Source: Humibacter sp. RRB41
GTDB taxonomy: Bacteria; Actinomycetota; Actinomycetes; Actinomycetales; Microbacteriaceae
Direction of reading: 5' to 3'
DNA length: 64,000 nt
Assembly: GCF_022761015.1 (NCBI RefSeq)
Contig: NZ_JAKWJQ010000005.1
Location: forward strand, 186,001-250,000
The notes under the pieces were generated by a model that was given only the letters and a program-made list of their open reading frames with translations, did not search any database and was not told where the DNA came from. Shown here in pieces: positions 16,272 through 24,338 of the stretch; position 1 is the first letter of the stretch; every line of letters starts with the position of its first letter. Made by a program: the position numbers and the translations under genes.

Positions 16272-17547
16272 CGGCGACCGGCGTCGCCCTCGGCGTGCTC
16301 GGCGAGGCATCCGATTCGGCGTGGGCGGCCGGTCGTTGGAGCAGTGCGTTGGCGACGCCGGCCGCGAGAACGACGAGGGCCGCCGCGAGCGGAGCGAACG
16401 CGGCGGCCGCGGTGCCGGACGACTGCGCCAGCTCCCCGACGATCGCGGACGACGTCGACTGGCCGACGATGACCCCCGAGCCGAGGATGGTCATCACCGT
16501 TGCAGACCGGCCGATCGGGCTCCGCTGCGCGGCCAGGCTGTATTGCGTGACAAGGGTCGGGCCGACGCCGATGCCCGCGACGAACAGGGCTATGGCGACC
16601 GTGAACACCGAGTGCATCAGTGGCAGAAGGGCAGAGCCGGCGATCAGGATGGCGGCGAACGTCAGCCAGCGGGCGTTCAGCCCGAAGCGGCGCGGGAACC
16701 AGGCGACGCTCAGCGCGAGCGCAGCCGACCCGACGCCCATGACGCCGTAGACCAGGCCGGCCGATTCCGGCGATCCTCGATCGGTCAGGAACGCCGTCAG
16801 CGCGGTCAGCATGGCCCCGAAGAACAACCCCATGCCGAGCACGCCGATGGCGACCGTGACTATTCCCGGCCGGAACAGTTCCGATGCCGGCGCCTGCATC
16901 ACGTGCCCGCCGTCGTGGGCGTGCCGCACGGTCTTGGCAGTCGGATGCCAGGCGAACGCCGTCACGAACACGAGCGTGAGCACTGCAGCCCCGATCACCG
17001 GTGCGGCGGGGTTCAGCGTCGTGGCGAGCAGGCCGACGATGAACGGCCCGAACACGAACACGCTCTCATCGGCCGCGGATTCGTACGCCATCGTGCCGTT
17101 GAGTGTGCTTGGGCGACGGTCGGCAGGGATGGCGCGGGAGATGACGCCGACGAGGCGACTTCGCGACATAGGGGAGACCTGCGGAGCGGTGGCGCCGATG
17201 ACGAAGGCCACAACGAGCACCGCGGCATCCGGAAGGGAACTGAACGCCACCCACGCCATGGCCAGCAGCGCCAGGCTGTTCACGACGCCGCTCAGCAGCA
17301 TCACGAGCCGCTGACCGAACCGGTCGGCAGCTGCGCCGATCAACGGCCCGAAGATCGCCGTGCCGATTCCGGTCACCGCGGAGTTCAGACCACCCAGCGC
17401 CAGATCGCCGCGCGCGGAGACCACGAGGGTCATCACGCCGACGACCATCATCGCGAACGGCAGTCGTGCAAGGAGCGCGACGGGGAAGTACGCGAGTCCC
17501 GTTGCACGCACGAGCGTGATCGGGCGTTCTTCGGACGGCGTGCTCAT
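16249..17547 (-). CDS. MFS transporter
   Basis: A 432-residue membrane transporter with about 12 predicted helices and the motif-A-like stretch GAAADRFGQRLVML near residue 75. The centre carries a cytoplasmic loop with a His-rich segment (RHAHDGGHVMQ). Sequence features fit exporters of the drug:H+ antiporter type. The ribosome site (TTGGAG) lies at the edge of a perfect 9-bp hairpin in the leader. The gene overlaps the convergent YCII gene by 23 bp at its 3' end. The substrate is unknown. Confidence 0.85.
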   Translation of the reverse strand: MSTPSEERPITLVRATGLAYFPVALLARLPFAMMVVGVMTLVVSARGDLALGGLNSAVTGIGTAIFGPLIGAAADRFGQRLVMLLSGVVNSLALLAMAWVAFSSLPDAAVLVVAFVIGATAPQVSPMSRSRLVGVISRAIPADRRPSTLNGTMAYESAADESVFVFGPFIVGLLATTLNPAAPVIGAAVLTLVFVTAFAWHPTAKTVRHAHDGGHVMQAPASELFRPGIVTVAIGVLGMGLFFGAMLTALTAFLTDRGSPESAGLVYGVMGVGSAALALSVAWFPRRFGLNARWLTFAAILIAGSALLPLMHSVFTVAIALFVAGIGVGPTLVTQYSLAAQRSPIGRSATVMTILGSGVIVGQSTSSAIVGELAQSSGTAAAAFAPLAAALVVLAAGVANALLQRPAAHAESDASPSTPRATPVAVSAPRAE

Positions 17548-17555
17548 GTGTTCTC

Positions 17556-17580
17556 CAAGGCGGCGATTCGTGCCGCCTTG
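17556..17580 (-). promoter_or_regulatory. Perfect hairpin abutting the ribosome site of the MFS gene
   Basis: CAAGGCGGC and GCCGCCTTG form a 9-bp perfect stem around a 7-nt loop. On the minus strand the stem ends in CCTTG and is directly followed by GAGAACACATG, so part of the TTGGAG ribosome site is inside the stem. This could hide the site or be a protein operator. Confidence 0.55.
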
Positions 17581-17709
17581 ACCGACCGGGCGTCAGCCGC
17601 CGGCCAGGTAGATACACGTGGGTAGCTTCCAGTCTGTCATAGCGGTGATCGGCATCCGCTGACCGGGTCGCCGCGACGAGACGCACGGCTCATCACCGGG
17701 GCCCGGGCG

Positions 17710-17715
17710 TACGAT
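17710..17715 (+). promoter_or_regulatory. -10 box of a probable leaderless promoter
   Basis: TACGAT lies 6 nt before the ATG at 17722, with no purine-rich ribosome site between, consistent with leaderless transcription. Confidence 0.5.
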
Positions 17716-17721
17716 CGCGAC

Positions 17722-17904
17722 ATGGCATCTCTGAGGTGGCGCGCTCTGGCCTGGGTGCTCGGCGTGATCGGCGCGTTGCTCGTCGTCGGCGTGCTGATCG
17801 CGAAGCTGATCGCCCTGCTGGTCCCGATCGCACTCATCGCCATCGTTCTTCTTGTCATCATTCCGATGGAGATCCGCCGCGCCAGAAACAAGACGGATGC
17901 CTGA
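17722..17904 (+). CDS. Small membrane protein, 60 residues
   Basis: A 60-residue protein with two closely spaced hydrophobic helices (LAWVLGVIGALLVVGVLIAK and LLVPIALIAIVLLVIIPMEI) and a basic tail (RRARNKTDA). It lies 48 bp before the GH15 gene on the same strand and could be co-transcribed with it. The function is unknown; proteins like this are common small envelope-stress components. Confidence 0.6.
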   Translation: MASLRWRALAWVLGVIGALLVVGVLIAKLIALLVPIALIAIVLLVIIPMEIRRARNKTDA

Positions 17905-17952
17905 TCGGCCCGAGTCCGAACCCGTCCGATAGTCCGCTCGAGAGGATTCGCT

Positions 17953-19815
17953 TTGGCCAAGGAACCCCTGATCTCAGACCACGGATTGATCGGAGATCTG
18001 CAGACTGCAGCGCTCGTGTCGACCGACGGCAGCGTCGATTGGCTGTGCCTTCCGAGATTCGACTCGCCCTCTGTGTTCGGATCGCTGGTCGATCCAGAGC
18101 GTGGCGGCTTCTGCCAGATTCGTCCGACGACTGACGACTACATCGCAAGGCAGCTCTATCTGCCCGACACCGCCATCCTGGTCACCCGATTCATGACAGA
18201 GGAGGGCGTCGCCGAGGTGATCGACTTCATGCCGGTCTCCGATCAGGGCGAGTCCTCGAAGCACCACCGCCTCGTGCGCATCGTGCGCGTCGTACGCGGC
18301 CAGATGTCTCTCTCCTTCGACCTGGCGCCGGCATTCGACTACGCCCGCCACGATCACACCCTCGAGGCCACGGAGAACGGCGTCGTGTTCCGCGCGGGCG
18401 ATGAGCAGCTCACGGCGCATCTGGCGGGCATCCTCTTCGAGCAGCTGGACTTGGAGCAGAGCGACGGCCCGACAGGTCCGCGCTTGCGGGCATCCGGAAC
18501 GCTGAAGGTCGGCGACCTGGGCGGCGGGATGCTCGAGTTCGGCCCGGTGGGAGAGCCTCGGCGCTTCTCCGAAGAGGAGGGGCGACGCCTCTTCAACGAG
18601 ACCATCGACTTCTGGCGGGGTTGGCTCGCGCAGTCGACGTATCGCGGTCGCTGGCGCGAGCAGATCAACCGCTCGGCGATCACGCTGAAACTTCTCACCT
18701 ACGCGCCGTCCGGTGCGCTCGTGGCTGCGCCGACCGCCGGACTGCCCGAGCAGGTGGGCGGTGAGCGCAACTGGGACTACCGCTACACGTGGATCAGAGA
18801 CGCGTCGTTCTCGGTCTCCGCCCTCCTCGGTCTCGGATTCGTGACCGAGGCGCGCTCGTACATCAGCTGGCTCTCGGATCGGATGCGCGAGCACGTCGGC
18901 TCGGCCTCCGGCCCGTTGAAGATCATGTATCGCGTGGACGGCTCGTCGGAGCTCGACGAGCAGACGCTGACCGACATGGCCGGCTATCGGGACTCCCGGC
19001 CGGTGAGGATCGGGAACGGCGCATCCGATCAGCTCCAGCTGGACATCTACGGCGAGGCGCTCGATGCGGTCTACTTCGCCGACCAGCACGGGGTGAGCCT
19101 CGGACATCAGACCTGGACGGAGCTCTCGGCGATGCTCGACTGGCTCTCCGAACACTGGGACCAGCCGGACGAAGGCGTGTGGGAGACGCGGGGTGGCAGA
19201 CAGAACTTCACCTACGGGCGCATCAACTCGTGGGCGGCGTTCGATCGCGGCATCCGTCTGGCCACGGTGCACGGGCGTCCAGGCAACGTCGAACAGTGGG
19301 TCGTGGAGCGCGACAAGATCTACAACCAGGTGATGGAGCGCGGGTGGAATGCGAAGCGCGGTGCGTTCACGCAGCACTACACGACAGAGGTTCTCGACGC
19401 ATCCGTTCTGCGCATGGCCACGGTCGGCATGATCGCGCCGGATGACCCGATGTGGACGTCGACGCTCGCCGCGATGGAAGAGGAGCTCGTCTCCGACAGC
19501 CTCGTGTACCGCTACAACCCGGAGGCGTCGCCCGATGGGCTGCGCGGATCAGAGGGCACGTTCTCACTGTGCACGTTCTGGTACGTCGAGTCGCTCGCCC
19601 GCGCTGGACGGTTGAATGATGCCAGGATCACGTTCGAGAAGATGCTCACGTACTCGAACAGCCTCGGCCTCTACGCCGAAGAGATCGGGTTGACCGGCGA
19701 GCAACTGGGCAACTTTCCGCAGGCGTTCACGCACCTGGCGCTGATCAACGCGGCGCTCGTGCTCGACAAGGCGCTGGATGCCGTGCCTCCAGCCAGGCAC
19801 GGAAGCGCGCGATAG
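17953..19815 (+). CDS. Glycoside hydrolase family 15 protein (glucoamylase/trehalase-like)
   Basis: A 620-residue cytosolic enzyme with the two-part architecture of bacterial GH15. An N-terminal beta-sandwich (SDHGLIGDLQTAALVSTDGS, VDWLCLPRFDSPSVFG) is followed by an (alpha/alpha)6 barrel with RNWDYRYTWIRDASF. Later come GTFSLCTFWYVESLARAGR and the terminal EQLGNFPQAFTHLALINAA motif typical of actinobacterial members, some of which are trehalases. The start is TTG at 17953, supported by conservation of MAKEPLISDHG-like N-termini. It could hydrolyse alpha-glucans or trehalose. Confidence 0.92.
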   Translation: MAKEPLISDHGLIGDLQTAALVSTDGSVDWLCLPRFDSPSVFGSLVDPERGGFCQIRPTTDDYIARQLYLPDTAILVTRFMTEEGVAEVIDFMPVSDQGESSKHHRLVRIVRVVRGQMSLSFDLAPAFDYARHDHTLEATENGVVFRAGDEQLTAHLAGILFEQLDLEQSDGPTGPRLRASGTLKVGDLGGGMLEFGPVGEPRRFSEEEGRRLFNETIDFWRGWLAQSTYRGRWREQINRSAITLKLLTYAPSGALVAAPTAGLPEQVGGERNWDYRYTWIRDASFSVSALLGLGFVTEARSYISWLSDRMREHVGSASGPLKIMYRVDGSSELDEQTLTDMAGYRDSRPVRIGNGASDQLQLDIYGEALDAVYFADQHGVSLGHQTWTELSAMLDWLSEHWDQPDEGVWETRGGRQNFTYGRINSWAAFDRGIRLATVHGRPGNVEQWVVERDKIYNQVMERGWNAKRGAFTQHYTTEVLDASVLRMATVGMIAPDDPMWTSTLAAMEEELVSDSLVYRYNPEASPDGLRGSEGTFSLCTFWYVESLARAGRLNDARITFEKMLTYSNSLGLYAEEIGLTGEQLGNFPQAFTHLALINAALVLDKALDAVPPARHGSAR

Positions 19816-19827
19816 CACGCCCGAGTC

Positions 19828-20163
19828 TCACCGCGGGTCGAGGGTGTCCAGCCGGTCGAGGAGCTCGACGGCCGCCCGAGCATATTCGCCGATCCACCGG
19901 TCATGGATGCGCTTGATCGGCAGCGGGGCCAGCGTCAGATGGCGCTCGCGCCCGACTCTGCGGCCGGTCACGAGCGAGGCGCGCTCGAGAACGCGCAGGT
20001 GCTGAAGCACCGTCGTCCGGTCCAACTCGGGAAACGCGTCGCACAGGCCGCCGGTAGTACAGGGTGCTTGCTTGAGCGCGTCGAGCATCCTTCTTCGCGT
20101 CGACGATGCCAACGCCTTGAACACCAGATCGTCATCCTCGGCATTGACATCGTCTGGCGTCAC
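19828..20163 (-). CDS. ArsR family transcriptional regulator
   Basis: A 111-residue winged-HTH repressor. The core is FKALASSTRRRMLDALKQ, then LDRTTVLQHLRVLERASLV as the recognition helix. No Cys-based metal site typical of ArsR/CadC is seen, so it belongs to the non-metal ArsR type paired with SRPBCC proteins. It starts GTG at 20163, separated by only 16 bp from the divergent SRPBCC gene, whose promoter it very likely controls. Confidence 0.9.
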   Translation of the reverse strand: MTPDDVNAEDDDLVFKALASSTRRRMLDALKQAPCTTGGLCDAFPELDRTTVLQHLRVLERASLVTGRRVGRERHLTLAPLPIKRIHDRWIGEYARAAVELLDRLDTLDPR

Positions 20164-20179
20164 GTTGTAAAAATATCAC
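20164..20179. promoter_or_regulatory. 16-bp divergent, overlapping leaderless promoter region
   Basis: The whole gap between the two start codons is 16 bp. On the plus strand TAAAAA (20168-20173) sits 6 nt before the ATG. On the minus strand TATTTT (20175-20170) sits 6 nt before the GTG. The two -10 boxes overlap and the -35 regions would lie inside the opposite genes. ArsR binding here could block both. Confidence 0.55.
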
Positions 20180-20656
20180 ATGAGCAATGACGATCGGCTC
20201 GAGGAACTGCGCTTCACCGTGTCCGGGCGTGTCGCCAGACCGCCGGCCGAGGTCTACGAAGCCGTTGCCGACCCGGAGCAGCTGTCCCACTACTTCACGA
20301 CAGGAGGAGCCAAGGGACGGTTGGCCGTGGGTGCGGTGGTCTCGTGGGACTTCCATGACTTTCCTGGCGCATTCCCGGTCACGGTCGTCGAGGCCGTGCC
20401 GCCGACGAAGATCGTGATCCGCTGGGCAGGACGTGAGACGACCGATCCGAACGGGGTGACGACCACGACGTTCGAGTTCGAGCCGATCGACGACGGAACA
20501 CGCACGCTCGTCACGATCACCGAGTCATCCTGGCGAGCGACGACTGCAGGTGCGAAGAGCGCGTTCGGCAACTGCGAGGGCTGGACGGGCATGCTCGCTG
20601 CGCTGAAGGCGTGGCTCGAGCACGGGATCAATCTTCGCGAGGGGTTCTACGCCTAG
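20180..20656 (+). CDS. SRPBCC (AHSA1-like) domain protein
   Basis: A 158-residue protein with the START/Bet v1-like fold of the activator-of-Hsp90 AHSA1 branch. Typical stretches are VSGRVARPPAEVYEAVADPE at the N-terminus and TTFEFEPIDDGTRTLVTITE, followed by a long C-terminal helix (NCEGWTGMLAALKAWLEHG). It is paired with a divergent ArsR repressor, a recurring gene pair. The ligand is unknown. Confidence 0.88.
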   Translation: MSNDDRLEELRFTVSGRVARPPAEVYEAVADPEQLSHYFTTGGAKGRLAVGAVVSWDFHDFPGAFPVTVVEAVPPTKIVIRWAGRETTDPNGVTTTTFEFEPIDDGTRTLVTITESSWRATTAGAKSAFGNCEGWTGMLAALKAWLEHGINLREGFYA

Positions 20657-20666
20657 CAGAGCCCTG

Positions 20667-21167
20667 TCACCTTTTCAGGGTGTCCAGGCGCACGAGCACG
20701 GCCCGCGACTCGTTCTGCGGGTCGTTGAGCTCGGCCCAATGCTCAACATCGATTCGGCACTCGGCGACAGCGCACGTCGACAACTGGACGGCCTCCCTGG
20801 TGAGACGCCTCACGAGCTCGCTGATCTCGGGGTTGTGTCCGACCAGCATCGCCGCCCGCACAGCGTCGCCGAACGATGCGACGGTCTCGAGCAGGTGGGT
20901 CGCCGTCGTCGCGTAGAGCGAGGCATCCAGCTGCACGGATGCCGCACCCTGCGGCGCGATCGCCTCGGCTAAGGCATCCGCGGTGGTTCTGGCGCGGAGT
21001 GCGGTGCTCGACACGATGAGATCCGGTGCGACTGCGCGTTCTGCGAGTCGACGGCCCATCGCCGGTGCTTCGCGTCGTCCGCGTGCGTTGAGCGGACGAT
21101 CGTGGTCGCCGAGCGTCTCATCGCTCCAGTCGGACTTGGCGTGCCGAACGATGAACAGGGTCTTCAC
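20667..21167 (-). CDS. SixA-type histidine phosphatase
   Basis: A 166-residue phosphatase of the histidine phosphatase superfamily. The catalytic RHG-type motif is IVRHAKSDWSD (His at residue 8), with the second part around VGHNPEISEL. The short length and the RPLNARGRREAP segment match SixA-like proteins, some of which dephosphorylate phosphohistidine on phosphotransfer proteins. The start is GTG. Its 3' end is 10 bp from the convergent SRPBCC gene stop. Confidence 0.9.
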   Translation of the reverse strand: MKTLFIVRHAKSDWSDETLGDHDRPLNARGRREAPAMGRRLAERAVAPDLIVSSTALRARTTADALAEAIAPQGAASVQLDASLYATTATHLLETVASFGDAVRAAMLVGHNPEISELVRRLTREAVQLSTCAVAECRIDVEHWAELNDPQNESRAVLVRLDTLKR

Positions 21168-21213
21168 GCCGCAAGCCTTGCACGTGAGCGCCTTTGCGGC
21201 GCTGCTGGGGCGT

Positions 21214-21372
21214 TCAGACGTTTCTGCGCAGGAAGCGCACCAGACCGATGATCACGGCGATGATCAGAACGATGATTCCGATCCAGAGCAGGAACTTCGC
21301 GGCGGCGACGAAAATGCCGAACAGAAGCAAGACGACTCCGACGATGAGGAGTATGGCGGCGAGAGCAATCAT
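21214..21372 (-). CDS. Small membrane protein, 52 residues
   Basis: A 52-residue protein almost entirely hydrophobic (IALAAILLIVGVVLLLFGIF, then LLWIGIIVLIIAVIIGLVRF) with a basic RRNV end. GGGAAGAG upstream of the ATG is a ribosome site. It has the same length and layout as the protein at 56993-57151, so the two may be paralogues. The function is unknown. Confidence 0.6.
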   Translation of the reverse strand: MIALAAILLIVGVVLLLFGIFVAAAKFLLWIGIIVLIIAVIIGLVRFLRRNV

Positions 21373-21496
21373 GAAGGCAACTCTTCCCTGGTCGACGTCT
21401 TCAGATAACCCCTTGCGCTTGCACCCGCAGATGTGATTGGGCTTCGCCCCCACTGGCAGGCGTTCGAGCCATGTCGAAGCAGCGGACAGAGTCGCG

Positions 21497-21796
21497 CTAC
21501 GCGCTGCCGTCGGATTCGTTGAGCTGCACGGTGAGACGCTCGATCTGTTCGACCTTCTTCGCATCCTCGATCTCGCGGCCGAAGTCGTCCCCGTCGTCCC
21601 AAGGCTCACTGACGAGCTGGCTGGCGGGCCCGACGAGAACGTCGATCACGTGGGTCCCGCCTGCGCTCGTACGCGTGGGGAGGGACACAGTGTCAGCGAG
21701 TCCGCGTCTCGCAAGTGCTCGTGCGTACGCCACGAACGCCTCTGCAATGCGGTTGCCGGTCAGAAAGACGGTTCCGCTGTAGGTGATTCGTCGCAC
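21497..21796 (-). CDS. Hypothetical protein, 99 residues
   Basis: I do not recognise this protein. It starts GTG and reads MRRITYSGTVFLTGNRIAEA, then a mixed alpha/beta section with an Asp-rich run (DDGDDFGREIEDAKK). There are no membrane helices. The N-terminal pattern, in which a short beta strand is followed by an amphipathic helix, suggests a small compact domain. Codon use in this frame is typical of its neighbours, which supports coding. Confidence 0.55.
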   Translation of the reverse strand: MRRITYSGTVFLTGNRIAEAFVAYARALARRGLADTVSLPTRTSAGGTHVIDVLVGPASQLVSEPWDDGDDFGREIEDAKKVEQIERLTVQLNESDGSA

Positions 21797-21959
21797 CTAT
21801 CTACCTGACAGCATCCCGGCGCCGGAATCGAGGCCTTGACGAGAGCCGGTTCTGGTGCAGTTGCAGTGCAGCACGTCGCGCCCCGCCCAGGGACCCACCG
21901 ATATCGGAGAGGCGATTAGCAGTGTTCGGGACAACGAACGAATTGCCCGGCGCAGGACG

Positions 21960-22691
21960 CTAGGCCGCAGCCGCGCTTGCTGTCCAGCTCGGGGTTCCGC
22001 GGGCGGCGAAGGTCGCTCCGACCAGGGCCGCGGCAAGCACGATGGTCACTGCGGCGATCCCGGCGCTGACTCCGAGGTTGACAACGAGGATGGCGCCGAT
22101 CACGGCACCGATGAGCATTGCGAGTACCGCGATCAGGCGTCGCGTTGCGGTCGTCAGGTCGCGCTTGCGTAGGTCTGATGCGATGCCTGTGAGCGTCATC
22201 GTGAGGACGGTGGTGGTCATGTCGGGCACGGCGAGATGGCGTACGACCGCATTCTGGATGCCGAGAGCGATGGCACCCAGCGTCAGGATCAAGAGTTGAT
22301 GGCCGAGGTGGAGTGGTGCCTCGCCCGAGATACTGATAGCGAGCACGGCGGCAAAGAGTGCCAGCTGAACAACGAGGGCATTGCGGAGCAGCTTGCCTCG
22401 ATGCGTGCTGAACCGAGTGATTGCGACACCGCCGATCGATGCCCCGACGAGGAAGCCGGCGAGTGCCACTAGCGACCCCCACAGGCTGTAGCCCGGCACC
22501 CTGGCCAGGGCGAATCCGATGAACACGATGTTGCCGGTCATGTTGGCGACGAATACGCGTCCCAGGCCGATGATGCTTGTCGCGTCGACGAGTCCGGTTC
22601 CAAAGGTGAGCACGAGGAGAATTGCGGGCAGCGGACCGTGCGCTGGATGTGCGAAGTAGTTGAGAGCGTGCGATGTGCGAGTGGGTGCCAT
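21960..22691 (-). CDS. YoaK family (DUF1275) membrane protein
   Basis: A 243-residue integral membrane protein with about six helices. The family signature appears in VLTFGTGLVDATSIIGLGRV and FVANMTGNIVFIGFALARV near the N-terminus and in AIALGIQNAVVRHLAVPDMT in the second half. The function of the family is unknown (a transport role is often proposed). It follows the oxidoreductase gene by 16 bp and probably forms an operon with it. Confidence 0.9.
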   Translation of the reverse strand: MAPTRTSHALNYFAHPAHGPLPAILLVLTFGTGLVDATSIIGLGRVFVANMTGNIVFIGFALARVPGYSLWGSLVALAGFLVGASIGGVAITRFSTHRGKLLRNALVVQLALFAAVLAISISGEAPLHLGHQLLILTLGAIALGIQNAVVRHLAVPDMTTTVLTMTLTGIASDLRKRDLTTATRRLIAVLAMLIGAVIGAILVVNLGVSAGIAAVTIVLAAALVGATFAARGTPSWTASAAAA

Positions 22692-22707
22692 GCCTGTTTC
22701 CCGTGCT

Positions 22708-23592
22708 TCACGACTCGATCACGTCGTAAACCCACGCGACGTCCTCGTCGCCGTGACCTGCGTCGCTTGCGGACGAATAGAGGCGTTCGAGCGCATTCAG
22801 ATACATGGGACTGCTCGAGGAACCGGCTGTCGCCTGGGCGAGACGGAGATCTTTCAGGAGGCCGTCGAGCGCGAACTGCGGAGTACGTTCGTCGTCGATG
22901 ATCGTCGCACCCTTGGTGTGGGCGTACGGGCTGTCGGATGCTGACCCTGCGATGGCGTCGAGAAATAGGGTTGGTTCGAGTCCGAACCTGTGAGCGAGCG
23001 CGAGTGACAGTGCGGTGCCGGCCGTGAGACTGCCGATCCACGTATTGCAGACCAGCTTGAGGTCCGACGCAGCTCCCAAGCGGTCGCCGACGACGATGGT
23101 TTTCGACCCGATTGCGTCGAATACTGGTCGGAGGGCGGAGACGGCTCTCTCTTCGCCGGAAGCGAGCACTGTCAGTGCCGCGTGTTCCGCGGGGTCCTTC
23201 GTCCCGAGAACAGGTGCGTCGACCACTGGCACGTGATTCGAAGATGCTGCCGCAGCTACCGCCTGCATGCCTTGGGCACCGATGGTGCTGCTCTGCATCC
23301 AGATGGTGTTTTTGCGCACGTTCGGGAGGAATTCCGTCGCAACGCTCAGCACGGCGTCTGCATCGAACAGCATTGTGAGCACGACATCCGCGTCACGAAC
23401 AGCATCGGAGGGGTCGGACGCTGTTCGTGCGCCCGCGTCCGAGAGTGGCTTCACCTTCTCGGGGCTTCGGTTCCACACCGAAACCTCGAATCCCGAACGA
23501 AGGAGCGAGCGAGCGATCGCCGCTCCCATCGTCCCCGTTCCGAGTACCGCCACCCTGAGATCAGCTTTCGCAGTGCTCGATGGATCAGACAT
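22708..23592 (-). CDS. NAD(P)-binding beta-hydroxyacid dehydrogenase-like protein
   Basis: A 294-residue member of the 6-phosphogluconate dehydrogenase / 3-hydroxyisobutyrate dehydrogenase superfamily. The Rossmann motif is VAVLGTGTMGAAIARSLL, and the substrate-side DAPVLGTKDPAEHAALTVLASG corresponds to the family's DAPVSGG region. The catalytic lysine region is DLKLVCNTWIGSLTAG. GAGGAAGG lies upstream of the ATG. It is divergent from a TetR regulator with 52 bp between, so it is the likely target. The substrate is unknown; imine reductases also have this fold. Confidence 0.88.
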   Translation of the reverse strand: MSDPSSTAKADLRVAVLGTGTMGAAIARSLLRSGFEVSVWNRSPEKVKPLSDAGARTASDPSDAVRDADVVLTMLFDADAVLSVATEFLPNVRKNTIWMQSSTIGAQGMQAVAAAASSNHVPVVDAPVLGTKDPAEHAALTVLASGEERAVSALRPVFDAIGSKTIVVGDRLGAASDLKLVCNTWIGSLTAGTALSLALAHRFGLEPTLFLDAIAGSASDSPYAHTKGATIIDDERTPQFALDGLLKDLRLAQATAGSSSSPMYLNALERLYSSASDAGHGDEDVAWVYDVIES

Positions 23593-23630
23593 GGCCTTCC
23601 TCGATTCGTTGTGTTTACGATCTTGATTTC

Positions 23631-23646
23631 ATATACTGTACGCTAT
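23631..23646 (+). promoter_or_regulatory. Leaderless TetR promoter with imperfect palindrome
   Basis: The -10 box TATACT (23632-23637) lies 7 nt before the ATG at 23645. The surrounding ATATACTGTACGCTAT has an ATA...TAT dyad around TGTACG, like many TetR operators, and would also cover the divergent oxidoreductase promoter zone. Confidence 0.5.
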
Positions 23647-24244
23647 GTCCAGTAATGCACAACCCACCTCCCGCCGGGGCCGCCCTCGAAGCGAGAACGC
23701 AAGACGTGCCGTGCTCGATGCGGCTGCGGAACTGGCGCTTGAGGGTGCCGGCGGTGCGGGTATCGACGCGATAGCCGCGCGGGCGGGAGTCAGTCGCACC
23801 ACTGTGTACAAGTGGTGGCCGTCAGCAGCAGCGGTGTTGCTCGAAGGACTTCTCGAGCGCACACACGACACGATCGAGTCGCCGGTCTCGGCAACCACTC
23901 GTGAGGCTCTGGGTGACTACCTCACCAGGCTGATAGCGCTCATCCGCGACACGCCGCCTGGCGCCCTCCTTCGGGGACTCACGGCGGCATCCGTGACCGA
24001 CCAGGTCGTCGGTCACGCCCTCATCAACGAGTGGCTCGCACCGCGGAGAGCGGCTGCCGTGCACCTGCTCGCGGAGGGCGTGCGGCGCGGTGAAGTGCGC
24101 GCCGGTCTGGACTACGACGCCGTCGCAGACGTTCTCTTCGCGCCGATCTACTACCGCCTGATGTATGCACACCAGCCCCTCACCGATCGACTGTCGGCAG
24201 AAATCATGGCCGTGTGCTGGCCGGGTATCGCCGCATCCGAATGA
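23645..24244 (+). CDS. TetR/AcrR family transcriptional regulator
   Basis: A 199-residue repressor. The N-terminal HTH is visible from SENARRAVLDAAAELALEGA through AARAGVSRTTVYKWWPSAAA (recognition helix), followed by a helical ligand domain with no identified motif. It begins directly after a TATACT box, so its mRNA is probably leaderless. It is divergent from the dehydrogenase/YoaK operon, which it probably regulates. Confidence 0.92.
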   Translation: MSSNAQPTSRRGRPRSENARRAVLDAAAELALEGAGGAGIDAIAARAGVSRTTVYKWWPSAAAVLLEGLLERTHDTIESPVSATTREALGDYLTRLIALIRDTPPGALLRGLTAASVTDQVVGHALINEWLAPRRAAAVHLLAEGVRRGEVRAGLDYDAVADVLFAPIYYRLMYAHQPLTDRLSAEIMAVCWPGIAASE

Positions 24245-24338
24245 ATGCAATTGCGGTCAGTCCGCTATGGGAAATTCGAGCGGGACCTTTGCCTTGAGCA
24301 CGAGGGTACGTACGATGGTGGCGGGCATTGGGGGTGTC

